Assembly: GCF_030269925.1 (NCBI RefSeq)
Contig: NC_085116.1
Coordinates: forward strand, 6,324,001-6,388,000
From: Bombyx mori
Taxonomy: Eukaryota; Arthropoda; Insecta; Lepidoptera; Bombycidae
Length of the DNA stretch: 64,000 bases
Direction of reading: 5' to 3'
Shown: piece by piece, positions 22,567-34,100 of the stretch
Position numbering within the stretch: the first letter of the stretch is position 1
How the letters are laid out: each line of letters opens with the position of its first letter
The notes under the pieces: generated by a model
Databases searched by the model: none
The model's input: the letters and a program-made list of their open reading frames with translations, nothing else
What the model was told of the DNA's origin: nothing
Program-made: the position numbers and the translations under genes

Positions 22567-22965
22567 ATGCGCCTCGGAATGATTAGCATTTGCCCTGGAC
22601 ACATCCTTACGGATCTATCAGACCCAACACCCCTTACATTAAACGCCTTCAGGTCTAACAGTAGCAGCCAGCTAAGGGACCCCGTTAACCGTACTTGTCA
22701 AACTCGACAAAGAGTTCGACGTGCAACCTTACCTATGCATCAGTCCGCTGAGTTTCTCGGCGGATCTTCTCAGCGGGTCGCGATTCCGATCCGGTAGTAG
22801 ATTCATCCGCGAAGCAGCTGCTCTCGAGTTAGGTCTTCTTCGGACGCGCTCGGGCACCTGTTAGCCAATCCCACCCCACCGGGCTAAGCCTCTGCTCGCC
22901 CACCTGTCCTGGTTAAGCGGGAAAGGCCTCCAGACCACCAGTAAACCTAGATTAGCGTTAATTTT
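22567..22965 (+). mobile_element. LINE 3' end, variant subfamily
   Basis: Shares ccgctgagtttctcggcgg and cgattccgatccggtagtag with the Jockey copies but ends ggaaaggcctccagaccacc, as do 48162-48372 and, reversed, 54736-54972. Confidence 0.65.
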
Positions 22966-23064
22966 GACAAAGCAATAAAATGGCTTTATCGTTACTCCGA
23001 ATGCATTGTGTGTTTGTTCGTTTAGCTTAAGGCCGATCTGCATTTAAATTGTTATCGTAATCAA

Positions 23065-24045
23065 CACAATATGAATACCGCCACACACTTTGAGGCTAAA
23101 GTCTAAGTCTCATTTGTATAAAGGCTATCCCGCTCTTCAAACCAGAAGGCGTAACTGTTTCGCGTTAGAAATAGGGAGGTGGTACCTACCCACGCAGACA
23201 ACTTCTGCGAGTGCACCATCTCGCAGAAGGAGGCGGCGGGGCGCGTGAGAGACGCACAATCCCGCCGCCGTCGAGCGGGGGCCAGGGAGGCGGATCTCGC
23301 CCAAGCCCTGGCCCTCTAAGTGCTTCGGGTCCCCCTCACATGTCGGTCTGGGGACCGGCGAGGGGGGCCTAAGAAGACGACGTGCAAGCTGCTCTGCACG
23401 CGTTTTACGCAAGAGCATCCGGGTGATGGAAGGCCGGCTATCCTCGACCCACGCTGGTTCTGGCCCAGCGGGGTATTCCGTAGGGTAACCCACTCTAACC
23501 GGCGCCATCTAGGCGGGCTTCGGACAGTCTGTCGACCGAGAGGGCTGGTAGTCGTGGCGCCGACGACCGCCAGTCCGGCGTCCCGAGGGGGAGGGTGATG
23601 GGAGAGATGTGCTCCGCACTAAACGCTTCACTTTCCCCCCTTTGCCTTGTCATGAGTTCTGTCTCATGCGAGGTTTGGACGTTGGTTGTTGAGCGACAGG
23701 AGGTTTTAGTCAGTTCGACTCTGACATACCCCGCCCAGTATCCCCAGAAAAGGGCGGAAGTCCGGCGATTTCCTCCTGACCAAAAAAAAAAAAAAATACA
23801 CGTTCTTTATGAGCTACTAGCTAAACCCACGCAGACAATACAGCTTACTACTAGCAATTGTGCGAATTAAATTTTGCGGGGCTGTTTACACCACGTAATT
23901 CCTCAATTGTAAAAAGCATTCATGAACATGTTTTATGTACATATTTCCATAGATAAATCGGTACCTGCCTGTGGAATTCACTGACATAGTCAAATCGCTC
24001 GATACGAATACCGGACGTCTTATTCTTTAGGCCACACGAGAACTG
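23065..24045 (-). mobile_element. Old Bm1-type SINE split by the GC-rich LINE end
   Basis: Left part 23070-23201 (gtctaagtctcatttgtata and on to tacctacccacgcagac), right part 23825-24045 down to the worn tRNA head (tattctttaggccacacg). It has diverged more than most copies, so it is older than the insertion. Confidence 0.65.
23202..23824 (+). mobile_element. GC-rich non-LTR element 3' end with 14-bp duplication
   Basis: A 623-bp GC-rich block interrupts an old Bm1 copy and is flanked on both sides by ACCCACGCAGACAA (23188-23201 and 23825-23838). It ends in gtccggcgatttcctcctg and an A-run, followed by about 28 further bases before the duplication. The look is of an R1/TRAS-like LINE 3' end, but I cannot name it. 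Confidence 0.7.
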
Positions 24046-24227
24046 TGTCCGGTTGATGCAGGACGTGCGTGACGTCATACAAAAGGCTCGTCCAATAGGA
24101 GTGCGCTTTAGCTAACTTAACTGTACTTTCCCATTTCAACATTTTTTGCGATCGCAGTATTTTGAGGAAAATACAATAGAGAATTGTACGTTTCTAATCA
24201 TCATTTTTCCAACTTTTACTAAGACCA

Positions 24228-24351
24228 ATTCAGCGGTAGGCAGCGGCTTGGCTCTGCCCCTGGCATTGCTGAAGTCCATGGGCGACGGTAACCACTCACC
24301 ATCGGGTGGGCCGTATGCTCGTCTGCCTACAAAGGCAATAAAAAAAAAGCT
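24228..24351 (+). mobile_element. SINE/LINE 3' tail, second type
   Basis: Runs from gcggtaggcagcggcttggc through gggcgacggtaacc to cctacaaaggcaataaaa and an A-run. A related minus-strand piece lies at 43886-43985. Confidence 0.55.
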
Positions 24352-24743
24352 AGGGTTTGGTGGTAAGATAACAGGTAAGAAGTGAATGCTATATACATTA
24401 TTTCTTTAATTTTACCAGTGCAGGGTCAGTGATCTTGCCCGAGTGCATGTAAGTGTAATACGATATGTAAGTGTATTCGTTTTTTAAATCCCAAAGCTTT
24501 AAATGTGTTTATTTATTTACTAAAGGGTTCACAAGATTGCGTGAAAGACGATATGTGTAAGAGGGGAGTGAGCGAAGGAACGGTATATGATAGAGGAGTA
24601 TGAAAGGAGAAAACATGTTGCGCCAGCCCCCGGGGCCTGGGAGAAGGACAGGAGAATCATGATGGGAGTCACAACATATATGTAATCACCAAAAACATAG
24701 GGCAATGAAATTTATAATAATTTTAGCAAATCAATATTGTATT

Positions 24744-24989
24744 TTACTGGTAGTAGGACCTCTTGTGAGTCCGCACGGATGGGTACCACCACCCTGCCTA
24801 TTTCTGCCGTGAAGCAGTAATGCGTTTCGGTTTGAAAGGTGGGGTAGCCGCTGTAACTATACTTGAGACCTTAGAACTTGTATCTCAAGGTGGGTGGCGC
24901 ATTTACGTTTGGATGTCTATGGGCTCCAGTAACCACTTAACACCAGGTGGGTTGTGAGCTCGTCCACCCATCTAAGGAATAAAAAAAAC
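24744..24989 (+). mobile_element. Bm1-type SINE, 3' half
   Basis: Starts at ttactggtagtaggacc and ends with catctaaggaat and an A-run; little diverged. Confidence 0.8.
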
Positions 24990-25164
24990 TGGAAATTAAT
25001 TGTAAAAATTTGGCTCATTTTAACTCGGTTCTAAGCATCATGTGGTATGAACCTAAGATGCTTTTAATAAGTAAAGCTGGTGTGAAGAAGTTCCCGCATG
25101 AACTTTTCTGTAACTCCATTTTCAAAAAATTTGCAAAAGAGAAGTGTAAAGATCTTCAAGAAAC

Positions 25165-25296
25165 TTTTTTTTTTATAGCTTAGATGGGTGGACGAGTTCA
25201 CAGCCCACCTGGTGTTAAGTGGTTACTGGAGCACATAGACATCTACAACATAAATGCGCCACCCACCTTGAGACATAAGTTCTAAGGTCTCAGGTA
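25165..25296 (-). mobile_element. Bm1-type SINE, 3' end only
   Basis: T-run and agcttagatgggtgg to aaggtctcaggtata; about 130 bp of the 3' end. Confidence 0.75.
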
Positions 25297-25444
25297 TAAA
25301 CAAGAAATACAAAACTATAATATAATACCTATTTATTAAGTACAATAATAAATCATTTAGTTTGGTATTTAGCTATCAAATACATGTTTTGAGTTATTAT
25401 AAATTAATCGTTTATAAAATAATCACGTTTTTCTTCATTTATAC

Positions 25445-25536
25445 GCTGGATGCAGACACCGCAGGACCGGTCGTTGTTACGAGACATATGTCCAGCAGTG
25501 GACATCTGTGAGCTGAAAGAGAGAGAGAGAGAGTTT
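25445..25536 (+). mobile_element. LINE 3' fragment with GA tail
   Basis: The words gcaggaccggtcgttgttac and tccagcagtggac match the C-terminal end common to moth RTE-like LINEs. A (GA)n run follows. Too short to classify further. Confidence 0.4.
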
Positions 25537-25605
25537 ATTTTAAGTTCTTTCATTAATTGTAGCGTGTGGTCCAAGCTGTTTTCGAATATAAAATCTTAAT
25601 CACTA

Positions 25606-25868
25606 GTTTTTTTTTTATTACTTAGATGGGTGGACGAGCTCACAGCCCACCTGGTGTTAAGTGGTTACTGGAGCCCATAGACATTTACAACGTAAATGCA
25701 CCACCCACCTTGAGATGTAAGTTCTAAGCTCTGAGTATAGTTACAACGGCTGCCCGACCCTTCAAGCCGAAACGCATTACTGCTTCACGGCAGAAATAGG
25801 CGGGGTGGTGGTACCTACCCGTGCGGAATCACAAGAGGTCCTACCACCAGTAATTACGCAAATTATAA
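25606..25868 (-). mobile_element. Bm1-type SINE, 3' part
   Basis: T-run and attacttagatgggtgg to taccaccagtaattacgc; well kept. Confidence 0.8.
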
Positions 25869-26661
25869 TTATTGGTACAATACAATTGAGAATTCTACAT
25901 CAAAGATCAGTGACGACATTCACATGAACTCCGGAAGCACCTTGGGACCGGCAAGCTCTACCAATCTTAGTTAACAGAACTGACACCTTAGTTATTGCAT
26001 ATATTTATGGCCGACTAATACTTTTAAGTATCCAAAAGTTCAATTTAGAGTAAACTATGCTTTCTGGCACACCAAAATAAACAAACACAAATGCATGAAC
26101 GATGGACCGCCTTATCGCTAACAGCGATCTCTTCCAGGCAATCATCAAGTGAACTAGAATCATTTCAGGAAGGAAATTAATGGCAGTGTACTTATAGATT
26201 GCAATAAAAGTATATATTTATAAATATCAACCATGTAACGATAATATTACTATTTTATACATAAAAAATAATACTTAAACAATTTACTTATATGCCTATG
26301 AAACATAAATGCGATTAGTAAAACACGATAACTTTTGTCATCATAAATCTCAAAGAGGTATTCGAAAATTTAGTAATTCTGTTTTACGAAATTTACCAAA
26401 TCAGAATATTTTATGTTGGTTCCAAATCAACATTCCTAACTGAAGACGTACTGACGTAAGTCAAAAAACCTGTTTGCTTAGCCTAGACAAGAGAATTAAT
26501 GAAAATAATATAATGTAGATGCGCCTTTTATTTCTTTAAACGATATCTTGCCAAAATCTAAAAACATAGCTATTTCGCGCCAGAATGAACCACGGCGAAG
26601 ATAATCTATGCGGCTTTGACATACGTCTTTCCATCCAATATCACACTTCATTATGAGGGTA

Positions 26662-26830
26662 TTTTGTGTACAGATTGGAGAACGAGCTCACGATCTACAT
26701 CGCGTTAAAGACCACGTTACCCTTGAGGCTTACCCTTGAGACAAAAATTCGAAGTCTCAATCGTATGCCACAACGGCCGTTCCCATAAACTCAAGCCTCT
26801 GTAGAATGGATGGAATATACGGACTCGGAG
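26662..26830 (-). mobile_element. Very worn Bm1-type trace
   Basis: Only scattered words remain (cagattggagaacgagctca, ccttgagacaaaaattcg, cacaacggccg). An old copy, if it is one. Confidence 0.35.
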
Positions 26831-27038
26831 TAAAAATCACAATACTTTAATCATCAATCAATTTTAGGGTTAGCTAAGAACTTAAAAAATTTTTAATCCA
26901 AAAGCGCTCATAAGCAAACATTAGTGAAACAAAACATAAGCTATACTAATTTATACATATTATTATGTATGTATGTACGTACGTGTATAAACAAGTTTCT
27001 TCGTTTTTGTATGCGTCATACAAAAAAGGTTTAACAAT

Positions 27039-28020
27039 TAGAGGTGGCTAATATAACCATTAACCAATAAATTTACCGGTAAAAAAAATTAACACTTCTA
27101 TTCGATAAATAAAATTACCCAAAACGGTTAAAAATACCGTTTAACAAACACACTGCGTGTAGTGGCATAGGCAATTATTGGAAATTATATTTATGCAAGT
27201 TTCAACTTTATTTCAACACGTAAGATTCATTTTCGCCTTGCAGATGTTTTCAACTTATCATGTAAAAAATATTGAATTTTATGATTTCATTGTATGCTCT
27301 ATACCCCTCAAAATAAAGCACAATATTTAAGTTGGTGTATTTTACAGTTAATGATAATTTTTTTCGTTAAAAAATTGAAATGAATCGATATTTTTACCGA
27401 ACGCGAAGATGACGCGATTGGTTGATTTTTTAAACGTAATATTTTGTTTGATACTTGACATTTTGGGGGCTCAGTGCATCTTTTCTTATTCTTATCTTTC
27501 TTATTTTGGTAAAGTTGTGTTTTTGTATTTTAAGAGATTTGTACTTTGTGTTTGTGTGTTTTGACTTTGTTTTTGTGTGTTTGAGACTTTGCTTACTTTG
27601 TTGTTGTGGATTTTTAAAGTGTATATCTAATTTAAAATGCCGAAACGCAATGCAGAAATATGGGATCATTTCGAAAAGTGCTTGGGAGCGGAAAAAATTG
27701 CAATGTGTAATTATTGTAAGAAAAATCAATTCAAAAATATTGAACCAGCGCACCGCCGTGGTGGAAAATTTGTAAAGAGTTTTTCCCACTAATCATTTCG
27801 TACTAATTAGTTAAGCTAGTTAGCCCTAAGCCTGTAGCTTCTAAAGTTCACTGAATCGAAAATAAATGTAAGAAACTCTACCATTCAAGTTTAACATTAG
27901 CAAAATTAGTTTTTCAACGAAAAGATTTACCGGTATTTTCAACCAATAAAAATATCGGTAATTTTTTTTATCAATTACCAGTTAACAGATAAATAAATTC
28001 AACCATTAACGCCATCTCTA
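27039..28020 (+). mobile_element. hAT element with perfect 8-bp target duplication
   Basis: Ends are TAGAGGTGGC and, inverted, TAGAGATGGC. Both sides are flanked by TTAACAAT (27031-27038 and 28021-28028), the 8-bp duplication expected of hAT. Sub-terminal repeats of the ttaccggt type occur near both ends. It carries only a BED-finger frame. The intact duplication indicates a recent insertion. It ends about 110 bp upstream of the lectin start codon. Confidence 0.85.
27637..27792 (+). CDS. BED zinc-finger remnant of a hAT transposase
   Basis: Fifty-one codons: MPKRNAEIWDHFEKCLGAEK then IAMCNYCKK, ending in TAA. W-x2-F followed by CxxC is the start of a BED finger, the N-terminal DNA-binding part of hAT transposases. 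The His pair and the whole catalytic domain are missing. It lies inside the 982-bp element at 27039-28020, so it is a deletion derivative that cannot move by itself. Confidence 0.65.
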   Translation: MPKRNAEIWDHFEKCLGAEKIAMCNYCKKNQFKNIEPAHRRGGKFVKSFSH

Positions 28021-28129
28021 TTAACAATGGAAGTCTGTGAATTTGAACATCTCATTCTGGCGCGACGCTCGGTCGTGCTTACTCGTGTCTGTGTATAGAA
28101 TAAATATAGAACGTATTTTTAAATTCAAA

Positions 28130-28190
28130 ATGAATAATCTTAAGTTTCCCATATTATTTCTTCTCACTTTATTACCTTCGGAACTCATTC
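28130..28190 (+). CDS. C-type lectin exon 1: signal peptide
   Basis: The ATG at 28130 follows AAA and opens a hydrophobic 20-residue leader. The donor gtaagt comes one base into the next codon. The start lies only about 110 bp after the end of a hAT transposon. Confidence 0.85.
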
Positions 28191-31100
28191 GTAAGTTTCA
28201 TAAATTTTGAAATTATTCAAGCAATTAGTCAACGGTAAGTTAATTTATTTTCACTTTTAAGATGGACAACGGGAAAATAAGTTTTTCCGTAAGGACTATA
28301 CGTATATCGAATCAACTGAGAGCTTTTACAAAATTCACACGTTATATAAGAAATGGGTGGACGCTAAGAAGACTTGCGAAATGGAGGGGGCTACTTTCTT
28401 TTACCCTGATGACAAGTTTGAATTCGATGCTGTGACCACTTATTGGAACACGTCACAACCCTTCGAATGGATCAGTATCGGGATCTCATCGCAGATGGCC
28501 AAAGGAGTCTTCGAAACTGTTGATGGTACGTATGAAACTTATCAATATTTTTCTATAATTTAAATCGCCGTGTTTTCCGTACCATCCGTCCGGAAGACAT
28601 AATAATATGTCTTCCTCGTTCTTGTTGTCTCGGTTAATGTTTTACGAGTATATCTTATTATTGTAGAAACCATTCGGTCACGTTTAGTATTATTTTAATT
28701 CATTTATCATTTTTAATTTTGATGCCCTTGATTTGATGCCCTTTTGAATTTTTAAGAGGAAAAAAAAGCATTTGATTCAAATCTGATTCAAATAGAACGA
28801 CTTGGGTTTGGGAAAAAAATGTTAAAAGACAAATTAATTACCTATATTTTGTTTATTTTGCAATTCTCATTTTGTTTTAGTTTGTAGTTAAATAACCGTT
28901 TCAAATTCTCGTCCAAATATTTAATTTAATTGTTATTTTGCACAAAACGAAAAAAACATCAATTGATTGATTTTTTAAAATGTATTCGTGGAACCTTGAC
29001 ATTATTTTGACATAAGCAGTTACTATGAGACTTTGACATTTCATACAAGTGAGAAAAAAAAACTCCGATTAAAATTAGAATTTTATAAATTAAATAAAAT
29101 AATAAATTTATTAAAGCCGTAATGGAACACAATAAACTCCTGTAGAATTTTCATTTTACATAGTTTAAGTAAAAGAGTTTTTGATTAATTTTCCAAGAGA
29201 AATAATATTAATGTGTATTTATTAATTTATAATATAATTTTGAATTTGTATTATTTTTTTTGCACGTTATCTCCTAATCTTTAATTTCTTTAACAGTACA
29301 GAAACAAACAGTAGTTTGTTATGATATATTATAAGGAAAATGTTGAACTCGTTCTGTGTATATCATTTGCCAGTTTAATTATTATTATGCAAAGTTCGAG
29401 ACAAATGTGAGACCTGTGACCCCGGGCGCGCTGATATCGAAATCCGTATGATTGCTTTACCGAAACTTCATTTCGAAAGTCATTTACATACAGTGTGCTT
29501 AGTGCGAGTATTTTAACGTTCTCGATAGCGTAAAAGTTAACTCAAATTTGTATGCATTTGAAACGGCGCCCATAGCGGCAAACGCTCCAACTCCATACAA
29601 ATTTGAATTAACTTTTACGCGAACGAGAACGTTAAAAAACTCGCACTAAGCACATAGATCGAAAGATGAAATAATCTCTTAGTACTGCTACCAACTCATT
29701 CATAGCCCTGATGGGAACCGGCAAATTCAAATCTACAGACTTGTCCTTTTACATTCTCTTCCTTAACTGAACTCTTAGAACACCATAGTTCGTTATTAAA
29801 ATAAAATAGTCTCGCAAGAACCTTTTGATTATACGTTAGCAGTCTGATGGTACCTGATAACCTCATTCTTCCATCTTCTTTAATAAGTTCTTACATCAAA
29901 CCTCTCCAAGGCCGCGCGATTTTTTCTCGTCATCACAATGAGTTTTTCTACATTATCGTTATGCTGTATGGTAGTTTTTTTTTTATTCAAGCATCGTATC
30001 TAAATATAAGACCAATGAACCTAGGAGAAAACCTATAAACAAAGAGCATGAAAGCAGTCACCCGTCTTGAGTAACAGTAAAGTCTAACTCTTGCTTAAAT
30101 TGATTAATTCCTTTTTGTCCACTTCCATCGAACACTGATCCAAGACTTTAAAATAGGTATTAGGTATATAATAATGAGAATAACCTACTTAATTTTTAAT
30201 TTTCATTCAATATGAAGAAAATATAAGCTCATTTATTATTTTTTAATTTTCTGTAGCATAAACCGGCTAAGATAGATATCCATCAATAAACAGGGTTTTA
30301 TGATAACGACATAAATTTATGAATTAATCAATAAATTATATTATCAAATTAATATTATGTTCATTTGATTTAAATTGATTATTTAACTTGACAGTTAATT
30401 ATTTATCTAATATATAAAATTCTCGTGTCACAGTTTTCGTTGCCATACTCCTCCGAAACGGCTTGACCGATTTTGATGAAATTTTTTGTGCTTATCCGGT
30501 ATCTATGAGAATCGGCCAACATCTATTTTTCATTCCCCTAAATGTTAGGGGTAGTCCACCCCTAAATTTTATTTTTTATTTTTTAGACAAAATTTTTAAT
30601 TTCTATTTTTTTATGATACAACATACAAAAATACATATAATCCTCAATTTTCACCCTTCTACGATCAACCCTTATTTTTTAATAGCCATTTTAATAATTT
30701 AATCATTTTCTATCCCGCTCGATAACATCAATTATTATCACTTGGTAAGTTATCCCCTCCATGTGTCTACCGGTGTCACTTCTCACCCTGTAAACAGCAC
30801 GGAGTAGGGATGTTACCTCTACAGTTTTCGGCTATTATTAGTGTTTATGCTTCAAGCGTAGTAGTTAAACATTTTTAGTTCATCGCCTTGCATGTCAGAT
30901 GAAAAATGTACAAAAAATTTCCCTAAAGATTTCACTAAAGATACAATCACAAATGTCAACGGATATCCAATATATCGTCGAAGGAATCCAGATAATGGCG
31001 GACAATCATTTATTAAAAACATCAGCAACACAGACATTGATATTGACAATTGTTAGGTCGTGCCATATTCGCCCCTGCTGAGCAAAACATACAATGCTCA

Positions 31101-34100
31101 TATTAATGTTGAGTTCTGCAGTTCTGTGAAGAGCATCAAATACATTTGCAATTATGTCCATAAAGGCAGTGAGATGGCGGTGCTTAGAGTGGAAAATATG
31201 AATGTACACACACAAACATTCGCTTGAGGCGTTGAACAGGACATTGAAAGATATTAAAAACAACGACAAACTATTTGGTGGCACTCGGTTAGTCCTTTCA
31301 GGTGACTTCAGACAAACACTTCCCGTCATTCCACGTTCAACATACGCGATGAAATCAACGCCTACTTAAAATCATCGACATTGTGGCATAATGTTGAAAT
31401 AGTACAGCTGAAAGTAAATATGCGCGTTCAAATGCTTCAAGATCCATCCGATGAAACATTCTCAAAACAACTCTTAGATATCGGCGATGGAAAAGTCACT
31501 ATAGCTGAAACTGAATACATAAAATTAGCGAATGATTTCTGCACTATCATTGATTCGCAAGATGCTCTCATTGAATAAATATTTCCCGATGTACACACGA
31601 ATTACATAAATCTCGAGTGGCTTGCAGAAAGAGCAATGTTAGCTGCAAAACATGTGGACGTTGACATTTTAAATCTGAAGATACAACAATTATTGCCAGG
31701 GGACTTGGTATCATATAAATGTATTAGGTAAACCATCAAGTTTGTTTGTATTAGCTAAAGACGGGCTAACAAAAAATATTGTTCACGCTGCAGCATTAGG
31801 AGATTAATATTATGTAATGAATTAATTATATATGTAACTATTACTTTTAATAAATTAAAACAATTAATGTTTGGTGTTTTGTTATTTTTAAACAACATTC
31901 CCTCATCGTTCACAGCGCTCCAGGCCTTTTTTCACTCATATTCCACATCCTTATACACTTCAAATAAGTTAGTAATTTTTTTTCTACACAAGAAATTCTC
32001 TAGAAATCTTATATAATGCAAGACAACGTTTGCCGGGTCAGCTAGTATTATATAAAAATAAATAGGATTTTAATGGAAAATAGAATGAGTTTCGTAAGTC
32101 CGTAGGACATAATCATTATACATATATAGTGATTGATATATATCACGAGATATAGGTAGGTATCCCTAGTGCTTGTTCCTTAGACTGCTCTATAGACATA
32201 CCTAGTGCTTATTTCCCCATAATCCGTCCTTCGTAACATCACTAAGACTATCTACTCCGTCCCGATTCTTATCTAGAGTACTGATCATGGGGTTGCGAAG
32301 CCCGACTCTTTTTTGTCACAAGTGTGCTTAGTATGAGTTTTTTAACGTTCTCGATAGCGTAAAAGTTAGCTTATATTTGTATGGAATGGGATCGTTTGCT
32401 TACGTTTGCCGCTAGAGGGCTGTTCTAAGACTCGCACTAAGCACAGAGGTATCCTTGAGTTGGCCTAAAGACTAAAACTCTTGATGTACTCGCCTCGAGC
32501 GATGCAACTGTGTCAGGGTTCAAATCCAGTAGGCACCGATTCTTCTACCGAAACATTACATTATACCTACGCACTTAAGTTATATTCACGAATGACTTCC
32601 CCGGTGAAAAAATAGCTTTGTGTAACAAAAATCAAACCCGAAAAGTTGCAGCATAGACTTCACGTGTCAAGGCGGGTTGCGGCTGTCTATGCCGGTCATC
32701 GTTCTCGTCGAACCCGTCGCTTGCAACGAAGGGCTCGACGAGTAAATTAACTTTCAGACACAGCCCACTGAGTTTCTCGCCGGATCTTCTCAGTGGGTCG
32801 CGTTTCCGATCCGGTGGTAGATTCAGCGAAGCACGACTCTTGCTAGGGTTCGTGTTAGCATCGTCGTCAGGTTTGAGCCCCGTGAGCAATTCCGCTGGAA
32901 TAGCCTCTCTAGGCTACCAGCTTAGGTAGGAAAAAAAAAGCGTGTGGGTATCAAATACATGGTATTGTGTGTAATGTTTTTTTTATGGATTTAATGTATT
33001 TTTTGCGCATAATTAAAATAAAAATAGTATTCTGCACTCCTTCCCTATATTCTCTTACTACACTTATTAATATATGTTTAAATAATGTAATAGCATCCAC
33101 AACATAAAATTTTAAACTCACCTGCGATAATTGTTACAATTTTTTTTACTTTAAAAAAAACACGTTTTGCACTCGGAAACTACCGCGGTAAAGCTATTGC
33201 ATAGCATTTTTTATGAACTTATGCAATTATAATATTAGACAATAATAATTTAATATTAAAACAATAATAAAATAAGACCACGCTATATTTATAAACATTA
33301 ACACCAGCAAAACACTAACTGTCCCCTTTACACTCATAAGCTAAACCGCGTGAGAGGGAGATGGGCAGACTTTCATGATGCGCATGCAGTGCGACGTCAC
33401 GCCGCGCGCTTATTCACAAACACTACACAAGCGCAACGTGTGACTGTATTGAAAGCGAGCTACATGGTAGGCGGAGTGGCTCGGGGAGTGTAAGGTTTTA
33501 TTTTAGTTACGGAATTTCTTGATTCGGTCGCCACGCTCAATGCCCGCCGCCGCTATACAATAGCTTAAAACCCTCCCCTACTCTTTTTATCTAATGGAGA
33601 CTATATACAAAATATCTTTACATAAGACGATTGAGAACACATACCAAAGACGGTCTTTCAAAATTTCAGGTGTCTCCATAATGGACGTGTATAACAAATG
33701 GAAGCCGGGCGAGCCCAACGACTCTCATAACAACGAAGATTGCGTCGTCATCCATAGAAATGACGGACTTATGAACGATGATGACTGTGCGAAATCTTTC
33801 CCATTTATATGCAAGAAAACACTGGCTTCACTCGAGTGGAATGTGAATTGTGACATTCCTAACACCGGTAATCAATTTTATTACAATTTCGCGGTACCTA
33901 CCGCGGCATGCATGCTGTATCCAAATTCTAAAGATCCTTTTTTCACATGAATCTTAAATGAAAATACAAGGAAAATGCAAATTTATGAATAATAATTATT
34001 GTGTACGTTTATGGCAAAATGAACTTTCGATAGATAAGGGGTTTAGTCCCGTTGACCCTCGTGTAATGTTATCGGGGCGACTATACAAACAACATCACAG

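Larger units (their letters stand above)
30406..32045 (+). mobile_element. Decayed Helitron with Rep and helicase remnants
   Basis: It starts TCTAATATAT after an A and ends CTAG before a T, the A^T insertion and TC...CTAG ends of Helitrons; the 3' end reads gccgggtcagctag. Around 30881-31203 the translation gives CTKNFPKDFTKDTITNVNGY then YRRRNPDNGG and SPLLSKTYNAHINVEFC, from the Helitron Rep region. From about 31240 to 31740 it gives LFGGTRLVLSGDFRQTLPVI and RVQMLQDPSDETF, from the Pif1-like helicase. Stops, a frameshift and a large deletion between the two parts make it inactive. It lies in lectin intron 2. Confidence 0.85.

Noticed and set aside
23137..23870. GC-rich open frames on both strands
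   Set aside because: They lie in a LINE 3' end flanked by a target duplication and show no protein family features.
27455..27775. Phe/Cys-rich frame of 106 codons inside the hAT element
   Set aside because: It is a shadow over a T-rich stretch; the BED-finger frame at 27637 is the meaningful one.
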